This document shows, in pieces, positions 27,096 to 38,400 of a DNA stretch of 64,000 bases (position 1 is its first letter; each line of letters opens with the position of its first letter). This DNA comes from Zeus faber (lineage: Eukaryota > Chordata > Actinopteri > Zeiformes > Zeidae). The notes under the pieces are model-generated. The model was not told the origin of the DNA. It saw nothing but the letters and a program-made list of their open reading frames with translations, and searched no databases. The translations under genes and the position numbers were made by a program. The stretch is from assembly GCA_960531495.1 (NCBI GenBank), contig OY482854.1, forward strand, positions 30,213,229 to 30,277,228, given 5' to 3'.

Positions 27096-28283
27096 GATTA
27101 TTATTATTATTACACTATGGCAGTTAATGTTTTTTATTGAATACCAGTTGTTTAGTGCAGATAGTGGTTTTAAAATAGGTAGATTCTTGAGTAGCAGTAG
27201 TATTATTCTCTGCTTACGTTTTTGATTTACTTTGAGAGAAAAAATAATGCAAATATTTTGTTTTGCTTCTTTCTTTCTTTTTCTTTTTTTGATTCAACGT
27301 GTTTTTTTCATGTTATTTATCTTTTCCGTGTTGTTGTTTTTTTTGTTAATTTTTTTCTTTTGAGGAGGTCATTCGGGGCTGTTAACGGTTTCAAGCACAT
27401 TTCTCATGCGGGTGTCTGCGGAGGTGTTTTTAAAGGACCAAACCATTTAAAATGTCCTGGAAGCTTTGGCACGTAGTCGTTCCCGGGGAATCCCTTCGAA
27501 ACGTTACCTCAACGCTCTTTTTCTAACTCGTGCTTATACAGTAGCAAGTAAATAAACCAAATTTATTAGAGGGAAGACTAATATGATTTTCTAGCGGTGC
27601 CAAGCCTGCGGAGCGGGAGACGGTGACTCGTGAGCTCGTGAAACAAGAGTAGTCCATGCAGCTAAAACTGTGAATTATTTCGCGATTTGTAGGAAGGGAA
27701 AGGTCGATTGGGTTCATATGTATTTTGGGATGTGAATGATTCCATGATCGTTTAATTACGAACCGCAAAAAGCACATGCAAACACGATTTCATAGCCCCC
27801 CCTGTTTTCTTTTTTCTTCTGTGTTTTTTTTTTTAATTTATTCTAAGTGTAACTTTATAAATACTGGTATGAATCAAGTCATTTTGCAGAACCCCTGCAC
27901 TGTAAATATTAAAATAGAAAAAGGATACCTATATGTCAAGCACTTAAATTTCAGGACAATTCATACAAGAATAAGAAAATAAAAGAAAAGAAAAAAGATA
28001 ACCGTCATCGCTCAGTCCGATCTCTGTCCGTCAGTGTAGAAACAAAAAAAAAACGATGATTTAAAAAATGAAGTAAATTAACCTAAAAGCTGACAGTATG
28101 TGGTTGGTGTAGTGGCACATGGTGGAACTATCAGTGAGAACAGTGTGTCACGGTGGTCGTGTTGATGGCAGTAACAGTCCAGTTGTCTTGCAAACACATC
28201 CTGATGCTGCGGGAAACGGGCGTGGCGTGGTCCTAGGCCGTTTCCTCACAAAGCTCGTTTCATGCACTTATTTGGCCGTTGCT

Positions 28284-28464
28284 CAGAGGTGGGAAAGTCC
28301 GGGTTCGGAAAGTTGAACTCGGGTTCGGAAAGTTGAACTCCACCCGGAGTCATTTTGGGTCAACCAGCCTCGTCCCAGAGTCAACTGGGGAAGGAGTGGT
28401 ACCGGCCGGGGGGAAAACATGGAAACAGGACTTTGACTTTCTGGACATGGAGCCTTCCACCTCT
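28284..28464. mobile_element. Small inverted-repeat element (MITE), copy B, in the gpm6a 3' UTR
   Basis: The left end CAGAGGTGGGAAAGTCCGGG pairs with the right end CTTCCACCTCT. Inner phrases (TTGAACTCCACCCGGAGTC, GACTTTCTGGACATGGAG) match how this teleost repeat reads. The left TTCGGAAAGTTGAACTC motif is tandemly duplicated. The right end merges with a CT tract to about 28515. Confidence 0.65.
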
Positions 28465-29032
28465 CTCTCTCTCTCTCCCCCTCTCTCTCTCTCTCTCTCT
28501 CTCACTCTCTCTCACGATCTCGATGTAAGCGCATTGGTGTTGAAATCCGAGTTGGATGACTGTACAGTGAACGACCGTGAACCTAGATGTTTTTCGTGGC
28601 ATGGACATGCATTACTACGTATCGTAAACCCCCATTTTTTTTTCGACTGCAGAGTCGTTTTGATTTCCTTGGAACACTTTGGGACTTGTCTTGCTGGGTC
28701 GACCCTCTGTTTATATGTCCAGTTTTACCCCACGCTGCCCCCGCATCCTGCTACTGATATTAGAGACCGTAGTCTTTGAGTTGTGTCTGTATAGTTTGTG
28801 ATGAGCTCTCAACCATGTCTTAAAAAAAAAAGTTAAAAAAAAACGACTTATTGTAACCGACGTTGCTTATGGAGTGATCGTCTGATGCTTTCAGCTTCCT
28901 CCTTCCTCCTGTTTCATATTTTGTACTTTCACTAAGAATGCTTTAGCTGCAGCTTTAAATCTGTTTTGTACATCCGTGTGCCAACAGCTTGAAGTGGCTT
29001 ATTTGACCTGTATGATCAAATTTGCTTGCATT

Positions 29033-29063
29033 AATAAAATTCACTTGTGTACTTGTTAATAAA
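29033..29063 (+). terminator. gpm6a: Tandem polyadenylation signals of gpm6a
   Basis: Two AATAAA hexamers 25 bases apart (29033 and 29058), followed by a GT-rich stretch (TGTGTCACGTCTG), the usual layout of a vertebrate cleavage site. Confidence 0.6.
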
Positions 29064-29089
29064 TACTCAATGTGTCACGTCTGCATTTT

Positions 29090-29126
<37 letters not shown>

Positions 29127-29199
29127 CATATTATCGTTATTATTGTTTGTATTATTATCGTTATTATGGTTATTATAATTGTTATTATGGATATATAAA

Positions 29200-29997
29200 C
29201 ACTCACCGGCCACTTTATTAGGTACATCTGTTCAATTGCTTGTTAACACAAATTGCTTATCAGCCAATCACATGGCAGCAACTCATTGCATTTAGGCTTG
29301 TAGACATGATGAGGATGACTTGCTGAAGCTCAAACCGAGCATCAGAACGGGGAAGAAAAGGGATTTAAGTGACTTTGAACGTGGCATGGTTGTTGGTGCC
29401 AGGCGGGCTGGTCTGAGTATTTCGGAAACTGCTGACCTACTGGGATTTTCACGCACAACCATCTCTAGGGTTTACAGAGAATGGTCCGAAAATGAAAAAA
29501 TATCCAGTGAGTAGTGAAATATCCAGTTTTCTTGCACACTTGGGCCCCCTTAGAACCAACTGAGCATGGTTTAAAGGCCACAGCTTACCTGAGTATTGTT
29601 GCTGAGCATGTCCATCCCTTTATGAGCCCAGTGCAGCCATCTTGTGATGGCTACTTCCAGCAGGAGAACGCATCACGTCACAAAGCTCAAATCATCTCAA
29701 ACTGGTTTCTTGAACATGACAATGAGTTGACTGTTCTCCAATGGCCTCCACAGTCACCACATCTCAATCCAATAGCGCACCTTTGGGATGTGTTGGAACG
29801 GGAGATTGGCATCATGGATGTGCAGCCCACAAATCTGCAGCAACTGCGTGATGCAGTCATGTTGATATGGAGCAAAATCTCTGAGGAATGTTTCCAACAC
29901 CTTGTTGAATCTATGCATCAAGAATGAAAGCAGTTCTGAAGGCAAAAGGGGTCCAACCCGGTACTAGCAAGGTGTACCTAATAAAGGGCCGGTGAGT
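29200..29997 (+). mobile_element. Internally deleted Tc1-like DNA transposon
   Basis: The ends CTCACCGGCCACTTTATTAG (29202 on) and, inverted, CTCACCGGCCCTTTATTAGG (to about 29996) are terminal inverted repeats. Between them are two transposase pieces in different frames. The first, 29320-29514, has a helix-turn-helix region (LSISETADLLGFSRTTISRV). The second, about 29540-29927, is the C-terminal part of the DDE domain. The centre, with the first catalytic Asp, is missing. The expected second Asp (QQDNA in relatives) reads QQENA, and the expected final Glu (NPIEHLWD) reads NPIAHLWD. The copy is therefore dead. It sits just past the gpm6a polyadenylation site. Confidence 0.88.
29320..29927 (+). 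pseudogene. Broken Tc1-like transposase
   Basis: The N-terminal DNA-binding part (to 29514) ends in a stop. The C-terminal part continues in another frame up to HLVESMHQE at 29927. Relatives have about 340 residues; here roughly 140 central residues are absent and two acidic catalytic positions are changed. I see no way this makes an active enzyme. Confidence 0.85.
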
Positions 29998-30084
29998 ATA
30001 TATATATGTATATACTGTATACACCTACCGATATTATTTGGGAAAGATTCTCTGAATTTTGAAATGTAAAACTATTTGAAACAG

Positions 30085-30812
30085 AAGAACATTACATTAC
30101 ATTACATTTACATTTAGTCATTTAGCAGACGCTTTTATCCAAAGCGACTTACAAGGGAGAATAACATTCAAGCTACATTGCGACAGAGACATTAGTGTAA
30201 CAATAAATACTGCTAGGTGGTGCTAAGTACCTAATTGTAGGTTAGGAGAGGAGGTACTCACTGAAGAGCTGGGGCTTCAAGTGCTTCTTAAAGACAGAGG
30301 GAGCTCCCTGCTCTGGTCGTTTTTGGCAGCTCGTTCCACCAACGTGGAACTACAAATGAGAATAGCCTGGATTGCCACGGCTGTATGGCCGGCAGAGCCA
30401 GGCCACGCTCATTTGATGAGCGCAGCACCTGGGGGGCAACATGTGCTCTTACAAGAGCATTTAAGTAGGTGGGAGCGTTCCCAACAATCACTCTGTAGGC
30501 CAGCATAAGAGACTTGAACTTGATGCCAGCGGCTACAGGTAACCAAGCGGCTACAGGTAACCAAGCGGCTACAGGTAACCAAGCGGCTACAGGTAACCAA
30601 GCGGCTTCAGGTAACCAAGCGGCTACAGGTAACCAGTGGAGCTCGATGAGCAGCAGAGTGACATGTGCCCTCTTTGGCTGGTTGAACACCAGTCGCGCCA
30701 CCGCATTCTGTATCATCTGCGGTGGCTGCAGCGCACAGGCCTGCAAGCCTGTTAAGAGGGCGTTGCAGTAGTCGAGACGGGACAAGAACGACAGAAGCTA
30801 CGAACACGGCAA
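30085..30812 (-). mobile_element. 3' part of an L2-like LINE, minus strand
   Basis: On the minus strand, 30785 to 30288 reads MSRLDYCNALLTGLQACALQ, then RLVFNQPKRAHVTLLLIELH WLPVA, then a C-terminal region with FSFVVPRWWNELPKTTRAG. This is the C-terminus of the reverse-transcriptase protein of L2-type teleost LINEs. The 3' tail on the + strand reads CATTTAGCAGACGCTTTTAT and CCAAAGCGACTTACAA at about 30118-30152, the well-known end of such elements, followed by an ATTAC repeat at 30091-30105. The element is 5' truncated. Confidence 0.8.
30525..30640. repeat. 18-bp tandem array inside the LINE ORF
   Basis: Six copies of GCGGCTACAGGTAACCAA (one with TTC for TAC) run in tandem. On the minus strand each adds six residues (WLPVAA), so the LINE frame stays open through the array. 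Confidence 0.93.
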
Positions 30813-31120
30813 GTAGTAATTGAAACTAACTTTTATTTATTATATTTATAAAATGACATGTATTTATTATTATTGTTATGCAAAGTAATTACAAATGTTT
30901 TTTTTGTTATTGTTCCAGATGCCGAAAACATAGCCGAATATCTAAGACAAAAAAGAAGCAATTGTCCAATTGCCCAAAAATCTAGTCCTCAAGGTCAGTC
31001 CATGTTGATTGGCCCATACGTTTGTAACTTTTGTAGCTTGTGATGCATTTCACAGAAACCAAAAAACTGTAATACATACCTAAAATGAATACACTGGAGC
31101 CTGTGTATAGCTGCCTGCAG

Positions 31121-31121
31121 C

Positions 31122-31181
<60 letters not shown>
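31121..31181. repeat. (ATT)n microsatellite
   Basis: An ATT tract of about 20 units. Confidence 0.93.
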
Positions 31182-31183
<2 letters not shown>

Positions 31184-31915
31184 GTCTGCAGGGCCGGAAC
31201 CGTATTGTTAAATGTTGAATTTTTATTATTATTATTATTGTCCTTGGCAATCTTCAGGCTAAAAGTGTCTGGAACATGACAACTGCTGGACCCACAGACA
31301 TGGTAGAGGTCTCATTAGAACCGGATGTATCCAGAGGAATTAGTGAGGAAGTCGTAACATACAAAATGTAGGAATCCATAATGTGTTTCATGGACTCAGA
31401 AGGACATTCGAAGACTAGGACACGGAAAAGTATAAATCGTCAAAGTCATTACGTCACTCCATCATTGTTGCAATACACGGCATCAAATGGTCATCTGTCC
31501 ATCACTGAGAGTGCAGCTCTATCTCCACAAACAACACCGTGAGTTCTAACAGTGAGAAGTTCTGGTTTATAGGCAAACATGGACGGTCGTTTTGAAGACA
31601 GGAGGGTTGTGCTGTGGAGACCGCATAGTGGTTGCTCCGCGAGGTGAGCAACCAGGAAAAAGAAAAAGAAGAAACAGTCTTTATTCGGCACGCAACACAC
31701 CACACTACAACACATGCTTGCACACACACAGATGCTTTTGATGGTGGCCGTTGAAATGGATCTTCTGCTTTTGACCATCCTGGCTTGTCCTTCCTCCGGG
31801 GCCACAGCCAGGAGCAGTGGGCAGCGTACGTGGACGCGCCCGGGACCAGGTGATAAATGTCCATCGCTGGTCAGACGATGATGGGTGCATGTTTGTGGTG
31901 GGGGTCCTTACTGAC
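31182..31915. other. Intergenic stretch
   Basis: No gene is recognised. Near 31800-31830 the minus strand reads CTGCCCACTGCTCCTGGC, similar to the inner part of the SINE at 6535, so a second SINE scrap may lie here. Confidence 0.35.
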
Positions 31916-32075
31916 GTGAGGTGGAGGAAACCCCATGTGAACACGGGGAGAACATGCAAACTCCACACAGAAAGGCTCCTGTTTTGGAAGATAACCCACC
32001 GGAGCACGGTGCCAACAGCGCCCCAGGCGGGAATCAAACCCAGGACCTTCTTGCTGTGAGGCAGCAGTGCAATGC
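31915..32075 (-). mobile_element. tRNA-derived SINE, minus strand
   Basis: Read on the minus strand: CTGCCTCACAGCAAGAAGGT, then CCTGGGTTTGATTCCCGCC (a box-B-like GGTTTGATTCC), then TTTCTGTGTGGAGTTTGCAT and GTTCTCCCCGTGTTCACATG. This string of phrases is a hallmark of a very common fish SINE. Its 5' (box A) end is poorly preserved. Confidence 0.75.
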
Positions 32076-32099
32076 AAAACTGGACCCCATGTATTGCTG

Positions 32100-32177
32100 C
32101 CTGCAGCTATATTTGTTATTCTTGTTTTTATTATTGTTATTATTATTATTGTTTTTGATATTATTATTATTATTTTT

Positions 32178-32219
<42 letters not shown>

Positions 32220-32630
32220 GGGGTTATTGTTTTTATTGTTAATATCATTATTGTTCTAATTATTGTCGTGGTTAAAATTATTATTAGGAAGAGGAGGAGA
32301 AGAAGTAGCATTCGTAATATTTGGATTAGTCATAGTACTGTAATTCCTGCAGTAGAAATGGTACAGTATCTGTAGTATCAGGATCTACATTTATTTCACC
32401 TCGATAAACTTTGAGGAAGAATCGTAGTAGTAGTAGTCCAGACTCGCTGTGGCAGGAATCTGTGTAGTAGTAGTAGAAGTGGTAGTAGTATTAGTAGTAT
32501 TTGTAGTAGTACTAGTAGTACTAGTAGTACTAGTAGTAGTTTTAGTAGTATGAGTAGTAGTAGTATTTGTAGTAGTACTTGTAGTACCAGTAGTAGTGTA
32601 GTTGTAGTAGTAGTAGTAATAATAACAGTA
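32100..32630. repeat. (ATT)n/(GTT)n and (AGT)n trinucleotide tracts
   Basis: ATT and GTT units fill 32110-32290 with a pure (TTG)n core at 32179-32220. AGT units (TAGTAGTAG) fill about 32424-32627, with a repeated CCAGACTCnnTGTGGCAGGA at both edges (32439 and 32633). Confidence 0.9.
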
Positions 32631-32764
32631 GTCCAGACTCATTGTGGCAGGAATCTATGGATCTTATATTTTTAGACGAATGAAGCTGTTTGAGACAATC
32701 TCTCACCTCTCTGCTGCATTCAACACAGCGGCAACAACAGACGGGTGGATAGACAGACAGACAT

Positions 32765-32905
<141 letters not shown>

Positions 32906-34715
32906 GGACATCCCCTAACTGGAATTTATATAACCCCTTTCACAAACCCAAGGACACCTTACAATAGAAAAACAAAAAACAAACAAGACAGGGAAGATAA
33001 ATCAAAAAAGATAAATAACAGAAAAAGAAACCAAACCAAACCAAAACCACAGCAGACCTGTGTCCGAGGACCGCAGCTTGCGGAAAGGGGCATAGGGGTG
33101 GAGGAGGTCAGTTAGGTACTGCGGGGCGAGGGCGTGGAGTGATTTGTAGGTTAAAAGTAGGTTTTAATAGGAGATACAGGATTTTACAGGGAGCCAGTGG
33201 AGATTGATGAGGGTGGGGGTGATGTGCTGCCAGGGCTTGGTGCGGGTGAGAACTCTGGCAGCAGAGTTTTGAACATACTGGAGCCTGTCCAGGGCTTTGC
33301 TTGGACAAACTGCCTCCTGTTGGTGAGGTAGGATTGGAACCAGAAGAGTGCTGTACCAGAGAGGCCAAGGTAGCCAGATAGACGGTTGAAAACGAAAGTG
33401 TGGGAGACTGTGTCAAAGGCAGCTGAGAGGTCCAGGAGGATGAGAGTACTGATGTAGCCTGCGACAGCAGCAATGAGTAGGTCGTTGGAGATTTTAATGA
33501 GGGCGGGCCCGTGCAGTGGTGGGTTCTGAATCCGGATTGAAGGGGTTTGTGAAGCTTGTGGTTGGACATGTGCTGTTGGAGTTGGGCGGCAACTGCTCAT
33601 TCCAGGACTTTGCTAAGGAACGGAAAGTTGGAGATCGGGCGGTAGTGATTGGGATTGTCCGCGTCGAGACCTGGCTTCTTTATGATCAGTGTGATTGAGG
33701 CCATTTTGAAGCTGGTGGGAACAGTGCCAGATTTCAAGGAGGCGTTAATGATGGCCACCATGACAGGGGAGACGGAGGGAAGGCATGCCTTGACCAGAGC
33801 TGTAGGCATGGGGTCCAGAGAGCAATTGGGGGCCTTGGCTTTGGTGACCAGCAGAGTCATTTGTGGCGCATGGCACAGGGGAGAAGGAGGAGAGACAGCA
33901 CTGGAGTGAGGAGGCAGATGGGGGTGCAACACCCTGTGGTTGGGGTGTGTGTGGAAGACGATTGGAGATGCTGGTAAATGGTGTCCAATTTGGCATGAAA
34001 AAATTCCTGGAACATGGAGCAGCGGTCAGAGGGGTCAGGGGATTGAGGGGGATCAGGGGGGCAGAGCAGCCAGTTTATGGTCGAGAACAGCATTCTGGGG
34101 TGATTTTTCTGATTGCCAATGAGGGTGGAGTAGTATTGGATCTTGGTTCTGGAGAGAGCTTCTTTGTAGGAGATCACAGGCTGTTTGAAGGCTTCAAGGT
34201 GGACAGTGAGGCCAGAACTCTTGTAGAGCCTCTCCCGCTGACGGCCGCTACCCTTTATGGTGCGGAGTTCAGAGCTGTACAAGGGGGCAAGGCGAGTGAA
34301 GGAGACAGTCCGGGTTTTGAGAGGGGCAAGAGAACTGAGGCTGAGGGAGAGGGCAGAGTTGTAATGGGCAACCAGGCCATCCACAGTGGTGTCAGGGGGA
34401 TCTAGAGCCAGGTGGGTCGCAAGGATGTTGATCAGGGCTGGTGTACTCAATGGCTTGAGGTTCCTGAACATGATGGTGTGTTTAACGCATTGCTTAGGCA
34501 GGGGGACAGGAACAGTGAACAGGACAGCATGGTGGTCAGAAACAGCTAGGTCGAGGCACTTAAGATGGGAAGGAGAAGTGCCAGTAGTGCACACCAGATC
34601 AAGCGTGTGGCCTTTGGCATGGGTCTGACCTTGTGATGTTAAAACAGTCCAACAGTGACAAAAAATCTGTGGCAAACGTACAGCTGGTGGAGTCCACATG
34701 GATGTTGAAGTTGCC

Positions 34716-34716
<1 letters not shown>
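32906..34716 (-). mobile_element. L2-like LINE remnant with endonuclease and partial RT, minus strand
   Basis: Reading the minus strand from 34716 down: GNFNIHVDS and, near 34522-34551, [10 protein letters not shown] (C-terminal endonuclease motifs, with the SDHH box); a linker; RT text HYRPISNFPFLSKVLE (near 33600); and LLDLSAAFDTVSH, RT motif A. After RRQFVQ (near 33295) the frame jumps to the extreme C-terminal region, so the RT palm with the YADD box is deleted. Several frameshifts split the frame. The 5' end is cut by a GATA tract. The clade is L2 or a close relative by memory; the copy cannot move by itself. Confidence 0.8.
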
Positions 34717-34926
<210 letters not shown>

Positions 34927-35158
34927 TAGAGGCAGAAATGGAGGCAGAACTTCCAAATTTGGGCAGTAGGGTGGAGTCTCGGCACGCAGTGACTCCCACA
35001 GTCCCGTGCCGTCCGTCGTCATCCTGGAGGCGTTTTCAGGCGTAAGATCACGTGAGAGGAAACCTCTCCTAAGCTGGCCGATTACCTGCTGGTCAGAGCG
35101 CCCGCGGCCGGGCCCCGCCCCTTGCTGGCATGTCAGTCAACCAGGAGAAATCCTCCTC

Positions 35159-35164
35159 TAATCC
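35159..35164 (+). promoter_or_regulatory. lrit3: CRX/OTX-type site upstream of lrit3
   Basis: TAATCC, the core bound by the photoreceptor factor CRX and its OTX relatives, lies about 210 bases before the lrit3 start codon. LRIT3 is a retinal protein, so the site is plausible, but a six-base match is weak. Confidence 0.3.
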
Positions 35165-35370
35165 CCCTCCTCACGCCGCCTGGCAGATAGGTCACCTGTA
35201 AGTACATCCTGGGCATGTGGACCCGAGTCTCTTCGCCACCGTTGTTTTTTTCCGTCCAAATCTCCTTTTTCTTCCCGCCGCAGGAAGTGGCTCTCCCCAT
35301 GAATTCGGATGTGTTTTCTCCCGACTGGCGCCGGGTGTTGTGAGCGTTCCGAGCCGCTTTTGGTGACAGG

Positions 35371-35486
35371 ATGCGTCGCCTCCTCTACGCCCATGTGCTC
35401 CTGTGCTGCCTGAGCGTGGCCCACTCCTTCTGCCCCTCCCAGTGCACCTGCGTCTTCCACGGACGCAGCGATGGCACGGGGACCAG
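35371..35486 (+). CDS. lrit3: lrit3 exon 1 (signal peptide, LRR N-cap)
   Basis: It begins MRRLLYAHVLLCCLSVAHSF with a clear signal peptide, then CPSQCTCVFHGRSDGTGT, the cysteine-rich N-cap. It ends AG of an Arg codon before GTAACC. Confidence 0.95.
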
Positions 35487-38400
35487 GTAACCACGCCTGA
35501 CTTTATTCAAATTTTTTGGTGATATCAAGTTATTTAACATAAAATGTGATGACTTAACACGTGGATTACTGCCAACGCTGACAATAATATCCCTTCTCTC
35601 CGTTGTGGTCCGCGTTCTCACTCAGTAGTTTCAAGTAAGTGTGTGGGACCAATTATTTTGTCCCAAATGGTTTAAAGAATATTTGGTGACACTCAGTCGT
35701 CTTAATAATTACTGTAGGAACTACGAAATTCCTCCTTCCCGAATCCTCTGGGAAAAGTTTAACTCAAGCTTTAAATTCTACCTGCAGCGCTAACCCCCCT
35801 TCTTTTCATTGCATTGTCGACCAAAACCTTCAAATGGTGTAACTAAAGAGGTGAAATGATTCGTTTTGGGTGTGGCGCTGGGGGCTCGGAGTCGGTATTT
35901 TCCCAAAGCAGCACTCCGTGTGGTGCTGAATGGTGTGTTAACACGCTGAAATTGATCCTCATTACCATTATCCAGTAAGTGACTCATTGCCACGGGTGCG
36001 TTCACAACTAAGTCCCTGGTCTCTGTTGTGTACCCCCCACGGAGAGGTGCACCATGGGTAACGGTGTCTACTCAAACTAATTATGCTTAAGTGTGATTAG
36101 AACTTTATGCTTTGAAAAATTTGGATTGACACCACCACCTAAACATGGCTCCTGGGCCCAAACACCAACAGCGGCTGGATAATGGTCGCTTGGAAAGGAA
36201 GTGGCCGATCGATGTAGAAAAAAATTTGATGCGACTGCTGTATTTATAAATGCATTCAATACATATATTTTGGCGAACCATAACTTATTTTCACCACCAA
36301 TCCTTGGAGGGCAACATGAAGGTTGAATAACGTATGACCACCATTTAATTTAGATAGTTTTAACAAACCTAGTCACACAGCCTAAAGCGGCTTTAGGTTA
36401 AATCACAGGTGACTGTATCACAGATGACTTTGGGTGAGAACGATTAGAATGGGTGGAGTAGGTTTCCAGGCGCGAATGAGGTGGAATACTACTCTGCGCT
36501 CCTTTCTGGCCTGAAAGGTTGAATGATGAGGCGGTTTTGGGAGGACACGGCGGGTGGCTGACATCCTCCTGGTGTTGATGAAACCATAAACACTTCATTC
36601 ATTTAGCAGCGTGTACGGGGGCTTTACGGTCCTGGAGACTGGGAAGATCATGAGGAAAACAACGTTTGCGCCATAATGTGAAGCTGCTCCTGTCAAGCTG
36701 TCTCATAGACCTTGACCATCACACGACCACATAGAGCAAGTATCCACCCCAACAGCTCCGATGAGATGGCTGCTCAAACCGTTACGGATCCCCAACCATG
36801 TTTAACATCTGGCTCGTTTGATTTTCTCCAAATGTGAACACGTCCAGATGTGGGAAATGGGATGAACGACGGTCGATCGGACCGTATTACTTTGTTCCAT
36901 GGGTCAGGGATCCAGGTTTTGTGCTGCTTAGACCAAGTTATGCATCTCTGGGCGCTGGCTTTGGATAAATACACTTTCAGAATGCAACCATGCCATGAAT
37001 TCCAGTTTTGTGAAGCTCACGGCGTGTAGTTCTGTTGCTGACACATACTGCTGAATGGCAAATGCCCAAATATTCTTTCCATTGCAGCTGCATTTGCAAT
37101 TGTGATTCAGATCCTTCAGTAAAACACCTTGTCCTCTCTACAGTATATACAGTGAAGCTTAACGTCATACCTTTCCTTCCTCAAACCTTTCTCCCAGATC
37201 CGTGCTCTGCAACGACCCGGACATGTCCGACATTCCTGTGAACATCCCGGTCGATACGGTCAAACTCCGCGTTGAGAAAACGGCCGTGCGGCGAATCCCA
37301 ACTGAGGCCTTCTACTACCTGATGGACCTGCGCTTCCTGTGGATTACCTACAACTCCATCTCGTCCGTGGACGCTGGAAGCTTCTACAACCTGAAGCTGC
37401 TCCACGAGCTGAGGCTGGACGGCAACCTGATCTCCACCTTCCCCTGGAGTTCCCTGAAGGAGATGCCCCGACTGAGGACACTGGACCTCCACAACAACAG
37501 ACTGACCTCGGTCCCCGTGGAGGCCATCCCCTACCTGCTGAACATCACCTACCTGGACCTGTCCAGCAACAAGCTGACCACGCTGCCCCCGGACCTCATG
37601 GATATCTGGCCGCCCTTCAATGGGATCCCCATCTCTTCTAACGTCTCCCAGAAAATAGTGCTAGGTAAGCAGGGGTGGGGGCTGTGTTTTGATAGCTGTG
37701 GCTATGCTTCAGACACATTGGGGGGATTTTCTCGTAATCTTTAATTTATCTTTATTTAACCAGGAAAGTCCCACTGAGATCAAGAATCTCTGTTTCAAGG
37801 AGGATACATAGGACCAAATAAAATGCTGGATTCATACGACAACACGGCAATAAAAACGAAATCCAGCAACAGATTGCTGCTTCTCAGGGCATCCAATGAT
37901 ATTTCCTCCAATTCTTTCATTTTAGTTTTAAAATCATCAGACTATTCCAGGCAGAATTTGCAGAGTCCATAAATTACCTTTATCCAAATTCTTATGTACT
38001 TCTTATATGAAAGATTAATATACTTTACTTCACATAGTTAACAAGATATGTGTATTAATAACAGCAATAGTACATTATACTGGTTTACCACCAGTTTACT
38101 CCAGTTAGCAAAGTCCAAACAGGACCGTGTTTTCAGTTAAATGCATTTTGGGAATTCAAAAAACACGCAAAATAATCGATTGTCAATTTTTACGTCTGTT
38201 TTTGAGCCCACGCAAAATCAGTGCTTTATTTCATGTACATTTAAAATGCATTGTGTTTGAGGAAAATAGCCTAAAGTTTGTAGAATTGAACCTCCAGATG
38301 AATACAACGGGGAGAACAGGGCACCAACAGTGACGTGGCCTCCTGTAAACTACTACTGTATGTTAATGTTAAAACCAGAACTTTTTTTTCATTATTGTCA

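Larger units (their letters stand above)
26753..29085 (+). other. gpm6a: Probable 3' UTR of gpm6a
   Basis: About 2.3 kb follow the stop with no open gene. They include a CT-rich stretch (26800-26865), an (ATT)n tract (27007-27111) and T-rich sequence typical of vertebrate neuronal 3' UTRs. AATAAA hexamers lie at 29033-29038 and 29058-29063, which would end the transcript near 29080. A weaker ATTAAA near 26954 could give a short form. The extent is inferred. Confidence 0.6.

Noticed and set aside
30525..30640. Regular short repeats considered as a CRISPR array
   Set aside because: The units are contiguous with no spacers, and the genome is a vertebrate one.
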